Of a DNA stretch of 64,000 nt, positions 38,721-50,676 are shown in pieces. The stretch lies in the NCBI GenBank assembly GCA_012295275.1, contig CM022673.1:26727261-26791260 (forward strand), given 5' to 3'. The notes under the pieces are model-generated. The model did not search any database. It saw only the letters and a list, made by a program, of their open reading frames with translations, and was not told the origin of the DNA. Within the stretch, counting starts at the first letter, position 1. Every line of letters starts with the position of its first letter. Source of the stretch: Chrysomallon squamiferum (Eukaryota > Mollusca > Gastropoda > Neomphalida > Peltospiridae). Position numbers and translations under genes: made by a program.

Positions 38721-40365
38721 GGGAGGTTTCATTGCAATGATCTAATGATTTTATTACATATATTGTATTAACTTCATCAGAAACAATGGTTATTCTACTG
38801 CAATGATTCAAAGTCATATTCATGATCCGTTAATAACTGCATAATGATTCTTTTTTTTTTTTCCTCATTATTCATGCACAAGTGAAAGTAGATGTTTCTA
38901 GAACAATCAGACGTGATCAGTTTTTTATTAAATGTCTTGCATCTGAATCTGCCCAACACTTAAGTTGTATATTATGGATCAGAGTAAGAATTATTAGTGC
39001 ATGCTTATCGACTTAAGTCTGCAATATACATTTGTGACGAAGATTGATTTACTGTAATTGTAAAGAATGCTTCTCATTCAGCGATGCTGTTAGGTTGGAA
39101 GTATTGGCAAAATTGATTGCTGCCAGTGTTGTAGAGCGGATATCTTTTTGGTTTTATAGTCATCTCGGGGTTTATTTTATGTGATAAACATTAAGGATGA
39201 CATACAAGAATGTGACAAAGTGACCACTGAATGTTTAATTATTTAAAGTCTCAGTGTTACTGACTGTAGTTTGACAGGGTCCTGTTTGAAATGATGGGGT
39301 GTTTTTTTTTGGTCACGTTGGCGACATTCTTGCTATTATACCTTCGTGTTTGTTTTTGTCCACCTCATTCGTATAACAACACATTTACTTTTTGTTAGAT
39401 GATGGGTATCTAGCTCTCTGCAGTAGTATGTCAATATAAAACCTCTTTATCTGAAATAGCATCAACCAGTAGGGAATAAGCAATTAAGTGCCACTTTTTT
39501 TTCCTTTACTTTTTGAATATTATGATGTGAAATGATTTTTTAAAAAAAAATTTAAAAAAAGTTTTTGAATGTCTTCTATTTGTTATACAGTTTCAAAAGA
39601 TTTACTGTATCCTTAAATAATGGAACAAAATGTTTGGTTAAACAAATATATATTTTATTTTCAGTTTCCTATTTCTTTTTCATTATTATTGATATTTTTA
39701 TTATTTGTCTTACATTAAATCAATAAAGAATAGATAATCAAAATTATGATGTAGATAAATATTGAACGACAATTCCAAAGCGAATTAAATTTAATAACCA
39801 CGTACATCAAAAGTGTTTTTTTCATCATAGCATTTAGCATGTTTCTTGTTAAATAATGCATTTATTATTACTATTATTATTATTTTTAAATTTTTTAATA
39901 TTAATTTTTAAAATATTTTTTATCATTCAACATATTCTACAAGATGATGAAATACTATACTAAATGTGTACATATTTGAAACATCTTAATGCATTCTGCC
40001 CATTTTTTTTTATAGATCTTTCTTTTCTTCTGAACAAAATAACAGATAAATACTCCCATCTATAGCAGTCACTTCATGCAATTAAACCCAATAAATACAG
40101 ATCTTTTCCCATGCTGGTACCATATGGGACTGTTGCTTGCCAAACAGTGGGAAGTATGTAAAAGGCTTCCCCTATGCCATCAGTGTAAAAACATCCCCAG
40201 AGAGATTGCTGGAGTCAAATTTTGTAACTCCAAGTCACAGAGTGCAAATGTGTATAAAGTACAAGATGTACGAATTTTATGTTCATCTAACTTTGCAGAA
40301 CAGCTGATAAACTTTTGTGCTCAAATGATATAAAATTTTCATTTATTTATTCATTCATTCATATA
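38721..40365. other. Intergenic DNA with one small unassigned ORF
   Basis: The stretch 39000-39430 is moderately less AT-rich and has no coherent frame. At 40076-40333 an ATG-started + strand frame of 85 codons (contains CWYHMGLLLAKQWEV and NIPREIAGVKFC) has mixed composition with eight Cys. No domain is recognised, and it has no neighbouring exon evidence. It may be a chance frame. Confidence 0.35.
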
Positions 40366-40368
40366 AAA

Positions 40369-40417
<49 letters not shown>

Positions 40418-40620
40418 TGTGTATATGTGTGTGTGTGGGTGTGTGGGTGTGTATGTGGGTGTCTGTCTGTCTCTCTCTCTCTCTAAACCTCCCTCTCTCT
40501 CCTTCCCTCCTTATCTCTCTTTGTCTCTCTCTCTCTCTCCATGCACACACACACTTATATATATATAATTTTTTTTATTTATAACAATACATATATCTGT
40601 AAAAAAAAAAAAAAAAAAAA
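40366..40620. repeat. (GT)n, (CT)n and poly-A compound repeat
   Basis: GT repeats (40370-40460) pass into CT repeats (40461-40540), then a CA/TA stretch (about 40543-40566) and an A run (40602-40620). All open frames over it on both strands are repeat products. Confidence 0.95.
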
Positions 40621-40730
40621 CAATTCACGGGTGACGCTCAGATAAGTAAGTTGTTATTCAGGCTAATACAGTTGATTTGTTTTTCTGCAGCCGATCTTAA
40701 ATAAATAATGATCACACACTTGGGATCACC

Positions 40731-41115
40731 TAATTCCACAGATCTTGCTTTAGATACACCACTGACTCTGTAGAGTTAGTGTGTGTGTGTGGACCTTGAC
40801 TGTGAATATCATCGAAGCTTTGTTTTACATCACTCGACATTTTCATTAACACACGTGAACATTTTACATGTTGGTGAACTTTCTGTCGAAGCTGACTGTG
40901 TTCACTGTCACTGGGTTGTTGTCCTGTTAAAACATTGTCTTTGCTGCCAGATGAGTGCAGTTCACCTGCTACTAGTACACAAGACCAGACAATGGTTGTG
41001 GCTCAGTTTAGATAAAATGCCTTCGTGTGAGATAATATTAAATGTCCTTGTGTCTTCACGTTCTGTATCTTCCAAAGATGTAATTACTCTTTTTAGTCGT
41101 TTTGATTTTTTTTAA
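40731..41115 (-). pseudogene. Coding-like block, family unknown
   Basis: Two minus-strand frames read like protein and abut with a shift. One runs from about 41100 to about 40964 (contains LEDTEREDTRTFNII and EGILSKL). The other, open between stops from about 41008 to 40731, runs 91 codons (contains SGSKDNVLTGQQPSDSEH and KMSSDVKQSFDDIHS). The + strand is also open for 110 codons (40783-41115), but its Val/Leu/His/Cys-rich product looks like the shadow of a Ser/Asp/Gln-rich protein. I suspect a decayed gene or transposon fragment on the minus strand. No homologous family is recognised, and a real + strand exon is the alternative. Confidence 0.25.
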
Positions 41116-41204
41116 AGTTTAATGTTTGTTTAATTTTTCATAAAATGTATTAATAAATACCAGTAGACCTAAATATTAAACAAAAGATACTAATGAAGGT
41201 TACC

Positions 41205-41205
<1 letters not shown>

Positions 41206-41248
<43 letters not shown>

Positions 41249-41348
41249 TGTGTTTGTGTGTGTGTGTGTGTATGTTTGTATGTATGTTTGTATGTATGTG
41301 TGTATGTATATGTATGTCTGTGTATGTATGTATATATATATATATATC
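41206..41348. repeat. (GT)n-(TATG)n compound microsatellite
   Basis: GT units grade into TATG/TTTG/TGTA units and end in (TA)n. The minus frames of 67-74 codons here are Thr-His repeats. Confidence 0.95.
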
Positions 41349-41825
41349 TGCATGTGTATGTAAAACTTTATATATAATGTAACTGTTACCAGCTACAGTT
41401 AAAATGAACATCAATAATTGAAATATCTGTTTATTGTAACTAACATAGGCAGCAAACTTCTGCTGAAGTCAACCACTCACTCTCTAGGTATATATTAATG
41501 AGTATCATTTTTCTGTGTCATTTGACCTACAACAGACAATACACAAAGTCACTTGATACCAGTTCCTCTTGTTTCCTTTTAAGTTATTTATCTTTCAGCA
41601 TTAAAATTTGAGCAGACAATTAATTGTCACTATAAAAAGTCATGTTCCAAGTCAGCCATTTTGTTCTGTATCTCTGAAATTGTATCTCAGACATTTGAAA
41701 CTTAAATAGCTAAGGATTTTATATTCACTTTGGGAAAATGGATTTTTCAATATCATTCAGTTGCTCTGACTTTGGATTTTCTTGGCTGACATCACAAATT
41801 ACATGCCAGCATTTTTCACATTTCT

Positions 41826-41994
41826 TGTTAAATAATGTATTTTTGTTCATCAGAATTTTATACTGAAAGAAAAATGATACACTGAAATAAATCAAGATAC
41901 TATTTTTTTTTTTTTTTTTTTTGTTAAATAAGGTATTTTGGTTCATCTGAATTTTATACTGAAAGAAAAATGCTGCATTGAAATGAATCAAGAC
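41826..41994. repeat. Direct duplication of about 74 bp
   Basis: TTGTTAAATAATGTATTTTT (from 41826) and TTGTTAAATAAGGTATTTTG (from 41921) begin two copies. Both continue through the shared AATTTTATACTGAAAGAAAA to ATCAAGATA / ATCAAGACA. The copies are 95 bases apart, separated by a T run (41904-41922). The minus frame that spans both encodes a repeated FQYKI.MN.NTLFNK motif as a consequence. Confidence 0.9.
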
Positions 41995-42779
41995 ACACTT
42001 AACAAACAAATTATTGGAGATTTATCTCAAGCTGTTACTGTTCAGTAAGATAATCCTCTAAGTGATACAGTTGTTGAGAGTTTAAAGAGAAAACGGCTTT
42101 CTCTGAATAATCTTTGCAATAAGTCACTGCTGGTCCTCATTGACTGAATATAGAGTATACTCAGTATTGAAATTCATTTTATTTTAAAGAAAACTGAAAC
42201 AGCAGAATAATTATGATTTATAAAATATTTTGGAACCTGCAGTTTATGTAGACTTTCCCTCATGTTCTGAAATACACTTAATTCCAAAAGTGTGACTTAC
42301 AGATATTTGAAAGGTTCCTTCTGACATAGTATTTTATTGAGGTTTCGGTGAGTTAAGATAACAACACAGTCATGTGAAATATAAAAAAATAAAAAATAAA
42401 ATATTATTAAATTTTATTTAAGATATATATTTTGTGATCACCACTTAAAATTGTTATGTGAAATTACTTAGCTTTAATTTAAACTATTTTTAGACAAAGA
42501 ATTTTTGTGTTATAGTTATTTTTATTTGAATCTTCTTCTCCTTTATTTTCTTTTTTCTTTTTTTCTTGATATCAGTAAATTAAAAGTTCATGTTGCTTTC
42601 ATTCAGTAATACTGTTTACTTGTTAGCATTTTTTGGTTTTCCCACCACAAACAAATTTCCTTCTTTTGTTAAATTTCTTTAACATTAAAATAACTTTTTT
42701 AGACTCATTGAAATATTTTTGGAACTTTATTGGAAAATTTCATGCTAAAAACAAAGACGGTTAAAAAGGTTATGTAAAT
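41995..42779. other. AT-rich DNA, no gene seen
   Basis: Low-GC sequence without tandem arrays or usable open frames. Confidence 0.5.
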
Positions 42780-43180
42780 ACCCAGCTGAGTTTAAAAAGC
42801 TGCTGAGATGATTTAAAAGAGTTGATCAGCAGACCACGTGAAGCAAATTGGCTTGCTGATGTAAGTTTGATTTCAGACGTGAAGTGTTGCTTGCAAACTG
42901 CTGTTGTCTAACGCAATGACAGGCTGTGGCACCTAGAGGCGCTCAAGGAGAAGCTTGAGGAATTGATCCATTCTGGCTTAGTGTAATCTGCTTACAGATT
43001 TAGCAGAGTTCTGATGATGATGATGATGATGATGCCGACAATGTCGATGATGACATTTTGAAAGTGTCAGATAAAGCTACACAAAACTGCTTGTCTCTAT
43101 GAATATGCTGAATTAATCATGGAATTAAATCAGATTCACCTGACAACAGACTATTGATGATACATCCAGAAGAATGACAC
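42780..43180 (+). other. Less AT-rich island with coding-like segments
   Basis: One + frame reads DDLKELISRPREANWLADV and on to a TAA at about 42910, then resumes in the same frame as RLWHLEALKEKLEELIHSGLV up to TAA. CTAAC followed by GCAATGACAG just before the second part resembles a branch point plus acceptor, and GTAAGT occurs at about 42861, so exon borders are conceivable. A further frame begins at (GAT)n (43016-43033) and reads DNVDDDILKVSDKA. The amino-acid texture (Glu/Lys/Leu heptads) suggests real or formerly real coding DNA. I recognise no family. Confidence 0.25.
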
Positions 43181-43298
43181 TGTAGAAAATTGTGCAGGAT
43201 GATATGTAAAAGTAATAGCAAACATTTCAGTTCCAGTCTGTGCCAGGATCTGACATACTTCAGTGATTATATTGGCTGCTTTGATGACTTTTTTTTTT

Positions 43299-43374
43299 TT
43301 ATTTCTTTTCTTCTTCTTTTAGCTTTTTTTCATTTCTTTTCTTCTTCTTTTAGCTTTTTTTCATTTCTTTTATA
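43299..43374. repeat. 32-bp pyrimidine tandem repeat
   Basis: TTTCTTTTCTTCTTCTTTTA plus GCTTTTTTTCA occurs twice in tandem with a third partial copy. (GA)n follows further on at 43859-43879. Confidence 0.9.
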
Positions 43375-45954
43375 GATGTTACAGAAGCAGTATATATATT
43401 TTTTTTTATCACATGACCATTTCTTCTTCCAACACTATCATTATAAACAAATTTGCTTCATAAAGTTTTCTTACAAGGGGAAAGCATCTAAGAGAATTTG
43501 AAAGGAATTGATTATCAGTTGTAATAATTCGCTTCAGCAATAGCAATCCCTTCCTCCAATGAAATAATTTTTTGTAACAGCAGGTTTCTACTTTGTTATA
43601 CATACACTCTCTCCAAGACCATTTTTGTGTAAGCATTCACATTTGCACATACCTGATGTAACTAATATTGATTAAAATCTTGTGTGCATGTTCATGTTTG
43701 TGTGTATATTGTACTGGAACACTAATAATCAGAATAAAAATAAGCCGTTATTGCAAAAAATCAATCATACCTTTAGGTACAATTCTACCTGCAGCAGACT
43801 TCTGTTTTGTCCTCCATACCATATTGATTAATTTCTAAGACTGTTGTAACGAGAAACTGGAGAGAGAGAGAGAGAGAGAAAAAAAAATCTTTGTAAACAA
43901 AAACCGCCTTTGCAGCAAACAATATAAAGAGTAATCTCAAACTAAAACACACAACTCTTCATAGCTTAATACAACTGTTCAATATATGATGTGAGAGTTT
44001 GAACTCTGGGATCATGTTCATTTAAAAAAAATCTGCAGTTTTAAATATACATCAATAATAATAATAATAATAATATTATCATCAATAATGTTAAAGGAAG
44101 AGGCATTTTATTTAATGAAATACAGTATTTAATCTACTGCAATTTTGTTTTGTTTTTTGTTTTTTCTTATTAGCAGATTTTTAGTTTATTGTGCACCTTC
44201 CCTGAGGCAGGAAAACACTTACCACAGCCTTTGATAAACCTCATATTCGGCCTTTGCAGGAATGGGAAATAATATGATTTAATGAACTACCTGTTGAAAA
44301 TAATTTCACAAGGATGGTTGAATAGTAGGTTAATCACAAATATATTTTATTCTGGGATTTGCTGATTCTGTTGAGATTTCTGAAGATAAGACATAAGAAA
44401 GCAGTAATAAAACAAATTTAGTTGGAATGTTAGTTTACAGTCAGTCACCATAAACAGGGGTTTCATTTTATCCATCAAATGTTCGGTCATTCTAGAATAC
44501 TCCAAACCCTCATGGTGCCATTAACTTGTGAAACCTGATTAATTTCCAATATGGCTGTAAAAGTAGCTTATTGAAGTTTGATTTGTAATCTCTTTGTTTT
44601 GCCATGAGGTTTTTTTAGCAATACCCTTAATGGTGATAGTGGTGATGAAATAACATCTCTGTTAGCAGAAATGATTAGTTTGAGTTAATGAGTGTAGTTT
44701 GAATTTACTGTATCATACAAAAATCTGATTCTTCAAACAGTCCTTTTTTAAATAAAATGAATTTAGTATGTCTGGAAAACCTTTTCAAAAGGAAAAGAAA
44801 AATATGGAACGATTTTTAATTTTAATTTTAATAAATAAATTCAAAATATCATTTTTAATCATTGTTATGCCTGTCATTGGTTTTTGAGGGAAATTCTCCA
44901 CACCATTACTGACTGCAAAAAAGTTAATTTCTGTTAGATTTTTGTTTTATTTAAAAGAATAAATATGGAAAAACTAACAAAACTGAAGAATGTGCACACA
45001 CACACATACACACATTCACATGCATGCACACACATATAACACACATATACATATAGAAAAAGAAAAAGGATAACTTGCTTTTAATAGTGTGCCAGGCAGT
45101 TATGATTTATAAGGAATTGGGTAAAAGTTATAATTAGTTTACCTTTTGCAAACCATGTATTTCATACCTAAGTTTTTTCAGTTGTACCTGGTAATTATAT
45201 TTTGGTTGCAGTATGCCAGGAAATATTTTATTGTTGTCAGTGGACATGCTAAAGATGCTATCGAACCATTAATCATTTATAATTAAAATTAATTAGGACC
45301 CTAATATTGTAATCATTGCTGGTCTCATTATATCATGTCCAGAATACTAGAAAGTGAAAGATAAAAATTAAACATTTATTGAAACATTCCATATGAAACA
45401 AAATTCAAAATTAATTAATAACTCCAGTAAAACTGAGATTTTCATTAGAACACATATGCACAAATACTTCCCTACACACATACATACACTCTAATGCAAA
45501 TGTACAAAAAGCACACACAACAAATCCATCAAAAGCACACACATCATCAATAACATCCAAATCACTTAACTACATCAGCGCTTTATTTCACGTACACAGT
45601 GATTCTACACAACTCTGTGAAAACTCAAAAAACGGAGGCCAGGATTTTACTTACTTGAAAGCTAATATCTCTCGTTATGATTAATTTATTTTAACTTGCT
45701 TATCTTCTTTTAAATGTTGAATATGTAATGACTGCACTTGATGGTAGATGATAGTAATCTTATCAGAGGCCACCACAGGTCATTTATTAGCTGTACGAGG
45801 TGTTTAATTGTGTTGATGCATGCAAACTGTAGGTGTAGGTGACAAAGGAACTGAAATATTTATACAGAAATACTTCTCAGTATATGTGTTTGATTCTGGT
45901 GATAGTCTGTTTGTCTGTCTGTTGATCAACACTTTCTTTTGTGTTGTCTGCTAG
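43375..45954. other. AT-rich DNA, no gene seen
   Basis: The stretch contains (GA)n (43859-43879), (AAT)n (44055-44073) and a CA-rich tract (44995-45055). A minus ATG frame at 43636-43409 (75 codons, mixed composition) has no recognisable motif. The segment 44200-44620 is moderately less AT-rich and could hold regulatory sequence. No exon is supported. Confidence 0.5.
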
Positions 45955-46123
45955 TGCAAAACTCTGGGGCGAGGGATTTTGTAGGAAAAACAGCGATACA
46001 GAAGTCACAGAGAATTCCCTGAAGAGAAAGGTTGTTTTTCTGGGTAGTGTTTTGTTTCCGAAAAAAATTTGGTTGTATGAAAAGTTAATTGAGAATAATA
46101 AAGATAATGAACTTATGACCTGA
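45955..46123 (+). other. Candidate terminal exon, unproven
   Basis: A pyrimidine-rich acceptor (CTTTCTTTTGTGTTGTCTGCTAG, AG at 45953-45954, shown here only as a motif) precedes a frame open for 55 codons to TGA 46121-46123. It contains KLWGEGFCRKNSDTEV and KKIWLYEKLIENN. AATAAA motifs follow within ten bases of the stop. The composition is less AT-rich than the flanks. No family or upstream exon in phase was found. Confidence 0.2.
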
Positions 46124-46245
46124 AAAAAATAAAATAAAAATAATAATAATAATGTGAAACTGCAGAATCATGTGTAAATGAAATTAAGTTTTTGTTTTAA
46201 GAATTCTCAAAATATTTTCTTAGTGTTAATGGTTATTAGATAAAA

Positions 46246-46327
46246 ACGTGTGTGTGTGTTTGTGTGTGTATGTGTGTGTGTGTATGTGTGAGTGAGTGTG
46301 TGGGCATGTGTGTGTGTGTGTGTGTGA
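46246..46327. repeat. Interrupted (GT)n microsatellite
   Basis: GT units with TATG, GAGT and GGCA interruptions. Confidence 0.9.
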
Positions 46328-46375
46328 GAGCGTGATTGTTTTGCTGACATCATTTCACTGGGTTTTTTTTCTTAG

Positions 46376-46525
46376 ATTAGCAACAAGGACTCTTTTATAG
46401 AGTCCTTCCCACAGACAGGAAGTTTATACCAGTGTTTTGATATCCAGTCACAGGCAACCTGTGTTGGAATGGAAATCACCCAAGAAGCACACTGGAGTAG
46501 ACTGAATAGTTTACTGGGCTTCTAA
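46376..46525 (+). other. Candidate terminal exon with an internal hairpin
   Basis: After an excellent acceptor (CACTGGGTTTTTTTTCTTAG, AG at 46374-46375) a frame stays open for 49 codons in phase 0 and ends at TAA 46523-46525. It contains NKDSFIESFPQTGSLYQC and MEITQEAHWSRLNSLLGF. The composition is protein-like and the segment is less AT-rich than its surroundings. Inside it, AAGGACTCT-TTTAT-AGAGTCCTT (46385-46407) is a perfect 9-bp stem with a 5-base loop. The minus strand is also open across the whole segment (contains SIPTQVACDWISKHW), so orientation is uncertain. No family is recognised. Confidence 0.25.
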
Positions 46526-48460
46526 CTCACTTGCTGAAAACTGGTGTTGTTTAGACGTAATGTGAAATGGATGTTAAAATTAATATAGCATGTTTATCAG
46601 CATCTAGGAGTTCTGTTTTAGTCATGAAGCCATCGCTCATTTTAATTGAGAAAACATGGCCCACTCAGCTTTCATTTAGACACAAGAGTGGTTTAAATTA
46701 ATATTACAAAAGTCTCAAATTGAAATAAGTTAATTCCCCCCCCAAAAAAAACATTTTTTTTTAGAAATATATGATAAATAAATTAACGTTAATCATTGAA
46801 AACACAACAACATATCTAGTTAATTCTGGCATTATAAAACATATAAATATAAGCAGCTTGTTGTTAGCCATTTTTTCCGTTTTTTTTTTTTTTTTTTTTC
46901 TTTTTTGGATTTTTTAACTCTGTAATTATTTAAAAATGGATTAAAAATATTGATTTCCGTTAAAGCCTTCGTTGCAAGTTAATAGTTTGATAGCTCAGAA
47001 AAGACATCAGGCATTAGCTCTTTTGTTTCCAAGCCAAAGCTGGCAAAGGAGAAGTGCGGTAATGTAATTGAAATTAACTGATATTTGTAATTTTAACAAT
47101 GTGCGTCAAAAACACAACAACTACATAATTACACTGGCTTACTCATAAATTTGATAACTGTCTGATGATTCTTACCTTTCTTTGTCCGATGCTAAACAAC
47201 GGATAATCTAGAATCCTTTACGCTCTAAACATTTGTAAACTGTAATAATTTTCATAGATTAAGTGTAATTTAAGTAATTCTCAGGTACTTAACAATACAA
47301 ATGCAGCATTGAACAAAAACCTTTGTTTTCGTTCCTTAGATAAAAAATTAAGTATTCATTTCTAAAAATACTAACAGCGAAGCTTTTTTTGTACACACAC
47401 ACACACACAAATACACAAGCAAACATTCATACAGACAAACATAGATGGAGAACAAGAAAGAGATAGAGAGAAGGAAGAAGGGATGGAGTGAAGGACAGAG
47501 GCTCTAGTACACTTGTCTTTCTTTAATTTATTGTATAATAATCTTCAGACAAATCAATGTCAAGTGGAAATCTTTTTAAATACATTTGTTAATAAAAGTA
47601 GTCACTTGAAGCTGGATGGCTGAAGTAATCAAAGTTTTAACAGTTTTATTAGACAGTTGACTTCAAAGTAACCTTGCTGCTGCATTCTGAAGGAGACAAA
47701 TAACAATAGTGTAAAGTAATTTTGCTTTTTGTTGTCAAACTGGTGTTGCGTTCCAGTGCCTTATGAAAAGCACTTTAAAAAACACTTTAAATGTACGGGG
47801 TTTAAGATTAACTTTTAATTAGTTACTTTGTGCTGATATGTACTGAATAACATGATATTTAAATATTTTAACAATACACTAACTGTATTAGAACAAAGCT
47901 TTTAGTTTTTTTTAAATATTGCCACTTTTGAAAACTGTCACTGCATCTATTTTTTTTATTATTATTTTTTTTTTTCACCGTATCCCATATCACATATCAC
48001 AAACTATTGTAATAATTTATAACAATAACGACACTTAGTTTTATATTTTAAGTAATGAATTTATGAATACCTGAATACCTCTCTGTAAAAAAAAATTATT
48101 AGAATTTTATTAATGTTTGCTATGTATTAATAAACCATCAAAAAAGCATTTCGGTCCATTTGTCGCACTTGAAATGACAAAAAAAAAAAGCCAAACAAAG
48201 TAAATATAAAATCTATAGAAAATAACACAGCTGAGAGTTTTTTAAAAGGCTATTTTTCAGACTGCATTTGACAACTAGTACTGTTCAGTTAACAATTGAC
48301 ACTCACTATATTTGAGTTGGTTCCTTTTACAAAAAGGAAATAACACCAGCCAACAAGATACTTTATCGGGATCATTGCATTTGAGCAAGACTCGTGGATA
48401 AAACCATTCATAACCGACTTGCCCAGGTTTTTTCTCTTTGTTTCTCTTTACTTTTTACAG
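46526..48460. other. AT-rich DNA, no gene seen
   Basis: The stretch contains T runs (46881-46899), a CA tract (47393-47409), a purine-rich stretch (47440-47500) and ordinary AT-rich sequence. The segment 47590-47800 is less AT-rich (AATCAAAG, CTTTAAA and TGACTTCAAAG motifs) and might be regulatory, judged on composition only. Confidence 0.5.
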
Positions 48461-48575
48461 CCAGGCCTGTGCATATTTATTTAGCAGTTTCTTTTCTTCA
48501 TGTGTCTTACCGCTGGCATTTGCTGGGACAATCGGTTTTCAAATAAGTGTGGCAATTGTTTGTGTAACCAAGAAA
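48461..48575 (+). other. Candidate exon with hydrophobic reading frame
   Basis: The longest uninterrupted polypyrimidine acceptor in the window (TTTCTCTTTACTTTTTACAG) ends at 48460. One frame after it is open past a possible donor (AAGAAA then GTAATC at 48576) and reads CAYLFSSFFSSCVLPLAFAG, which is membrane-helix-like. A second frame (RPVHIYLAVSFLHVSYRW) is also open for 26 codons to TAA. Beyond 48620 the frame enters a (GT)n tract. Family unknown. Confidence 0.2.
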
Positions 48576-49444
48576 GTAATCTACATTCTTCAGAGGTTGC
48601 TGTTGCCAGCATGGTGCTTGCTGTATATGTGTGTGTGTGTGTGTTTGTATATGTGTGTGAAGGATTGTAACACCTGTCCGGTTAAACAGTAAGGAACAAC
48701 AGGATTCTGAGAGGTATGGTGTCTTACAGTTTACATGATAACGCATAAATAATAAAAAGATTATAAATACGTCTGTTGTATTTAGTCGGATGGTTGAAAA
48801 AGTAAAAGTTTCTCAGTATCGAATGTTGGAAGACTTGTAATTTATTTATTTTTTATTTTTTTCAGAAATCACTGTAATAAAAATATTGATATTTTAATTC
48901 GTAATTCTCGTGATTGAATGTTTTAGTTTTGTTTTATAAATCAGTGCAGGAATATTGATGAAAATAATTTTAAAAATAGTTGATGGTTTTAATCATTTTT
49001 CATTTTGTTGTGGTAGATGATAGCAAAATTCTTTATTTTGCTGTTTTATTGTGTGTTTTTTTTCATTTCATGAATTATTGTAGAAACAACAATTCAAGTA
49101 CATTTTAATAATAAAAAAGTAATTGTTTTAGTTAACTGGAATGAGATCTTGTTTTGAACATGGGCCATCAAGTTTAATTCTCACTAAATTAATTTGATAA
49201 AAATAATATTTTGTTTATTCAATTCAAATTAGTTCTGAAATATACTGTACAGTATAAACTAAATTTCATGCTTTCCTTTTTGTTCAGTCCTTCATAAGTT
49301 AAAAATCAGTTTTGACTTTATTAATACTATTTAAATATTTTTTAATTTTAAAAAAAAATGGGAAACTACATATTTTTATTTGATTTTATTTATTTGTGAG
49401 TATTTTTATTTTATTATTTTATTTAATTTTTTTTTATTTTATTA

Positions 49445-49479
<35 letters not shown>

Positions 49480-49490
49480 TATTTTTGTAG

Positions 49491-49537
<47 letters not shown>

Positions 49538-50599
49538 TATATATTAAGAATTTCTGAAGTGCCAATCCCACTATACAAGTCATATTTACTTTTGTTTTTC
49601 ATAAGACAACACCTTAATCATACGAACGATTGAACATATATTCGTAAACAACATATTAATGCAATTTGTCACAACTAATAATAATAATAATAATAATAAT
49701 ACAAAAAAAAAAAAATAAATAAATAAAAAGATTTCTCAGGTGTAAAAAGTATTCCCATTGCTCTGAAGGGTTGTCTAGGATGCAACATCTGATGCAAAGG
49801 TCAAGGGAGATACACAGAATAATGTGTTCTGATGTGTATATGAGACTAGACGAGATCAACAGATTAGCATTTAATTAGATCATTAAAATTAGATGAGTGA
49901 ACAAGTTGCCTATCCCAGATGTATTATGGTCATGCAATTTGATTCGCGCTGACAGAGGTAGTTGTCTTGCTAATGCTGTTAACATACTCTGCCTTGATCA
50001 CCGAGTCTTATTTGTTACGGAAAGGCTAGAAGTAGGTATTTCTTCATTATACATCCGCATGCCTATTTTTTTTTCTTTTTAAATTATTTTTCTTTCTTGT
50101 TTTTTTTGTTCTTTTTTGTTCTTTCTTTTCTTTGATTTTTTTTTTTTTTTTTTTTTTTTTGAACCAAAAAAGCAACAACAAAAAACAGCAATATATCATG
50201 GTTTTTGTGTTGTTTCTTTTTGTTTTATTTATTTATTTTTTTTACGATTTTTTTTATTTTACACAAAACAGACTTGTTTGCTGTGGTCTGTGTGTGTATG
50301 TATGTATGTGTATATATATATATATATTTATTTATTTGGCTGCATTTTATTCTTATATCTATTTTTTTACTGATTAAAAACTTGTGTAACTTTTGATATA
50401 TTAATGCTGAAAAAGAAATCTCTTGACTTTTAATCATTTAAATAATCATAATGCCATAACTTGATATTTATTTTGATGTATTAAAATCAAAGAGTGGATA
50501 TTTGAATTATTTTTGGTAATTGTTTCATTACATGCTGTTTCATTGCTTTGTATGTGTGTGTTATTGTACATTTATTTGTTGTATATGTGTTTGTATGGG
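48576..50599. other. AT-rich DNA with microsatellites, no gene supported
   Basis: The stretch contains (TTA)n and (TA)n (49449-49550), (AAT)n plus A runs (49677-49725), T runs (50044-50160) and a TATG/(TA)n tract (50297-50332). The segment 49730-50040 is less AT-rich, and two overlapping frames look protein-like (DVLWSCNLIRADRGSCLA in one), but exon borders are weak and no family is recognised. Confidence 0.45.
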
Positions 50600-50603
50600 T
50601 ATT

Positions 50604-50642
<39 letters not shown>
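50600..50642. repeat. (GT)n microsatellite
   Basis: About 20 uninterrupted GT units, directly upstream of the first copy of a duplicated segment. Confidence 0.95.
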
Positions 50643-50644
<2 letters not shown>

Positions 50645-50676
50645 CTTTCAGCTATTCACATAGAGAAATTCAGTTA

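Noticed and set aside
43016-43033. (GAT)n as an acidic domain of a real exon
   Set aside because: A seven-unit trinucleotide microsatellite explains the Asp run; the residues after it are too few to decide.
46385-46407. Histone-type 3' stem-loop
   Set aside because: The stem is 9 bp with a 5-base loop; the histone element has a 6-bp stem, a 4-base loop and a downstream purine-rich element, and no histone gene is nearby.
49897-50082. Protein-like 61-codon frame on the + strand
   Set aside because: No ATG start or convincing exon border, and an overlapping frame (MSEQVAYPRCIMVMQ) is just as plausible; left as part of an unassigned island.
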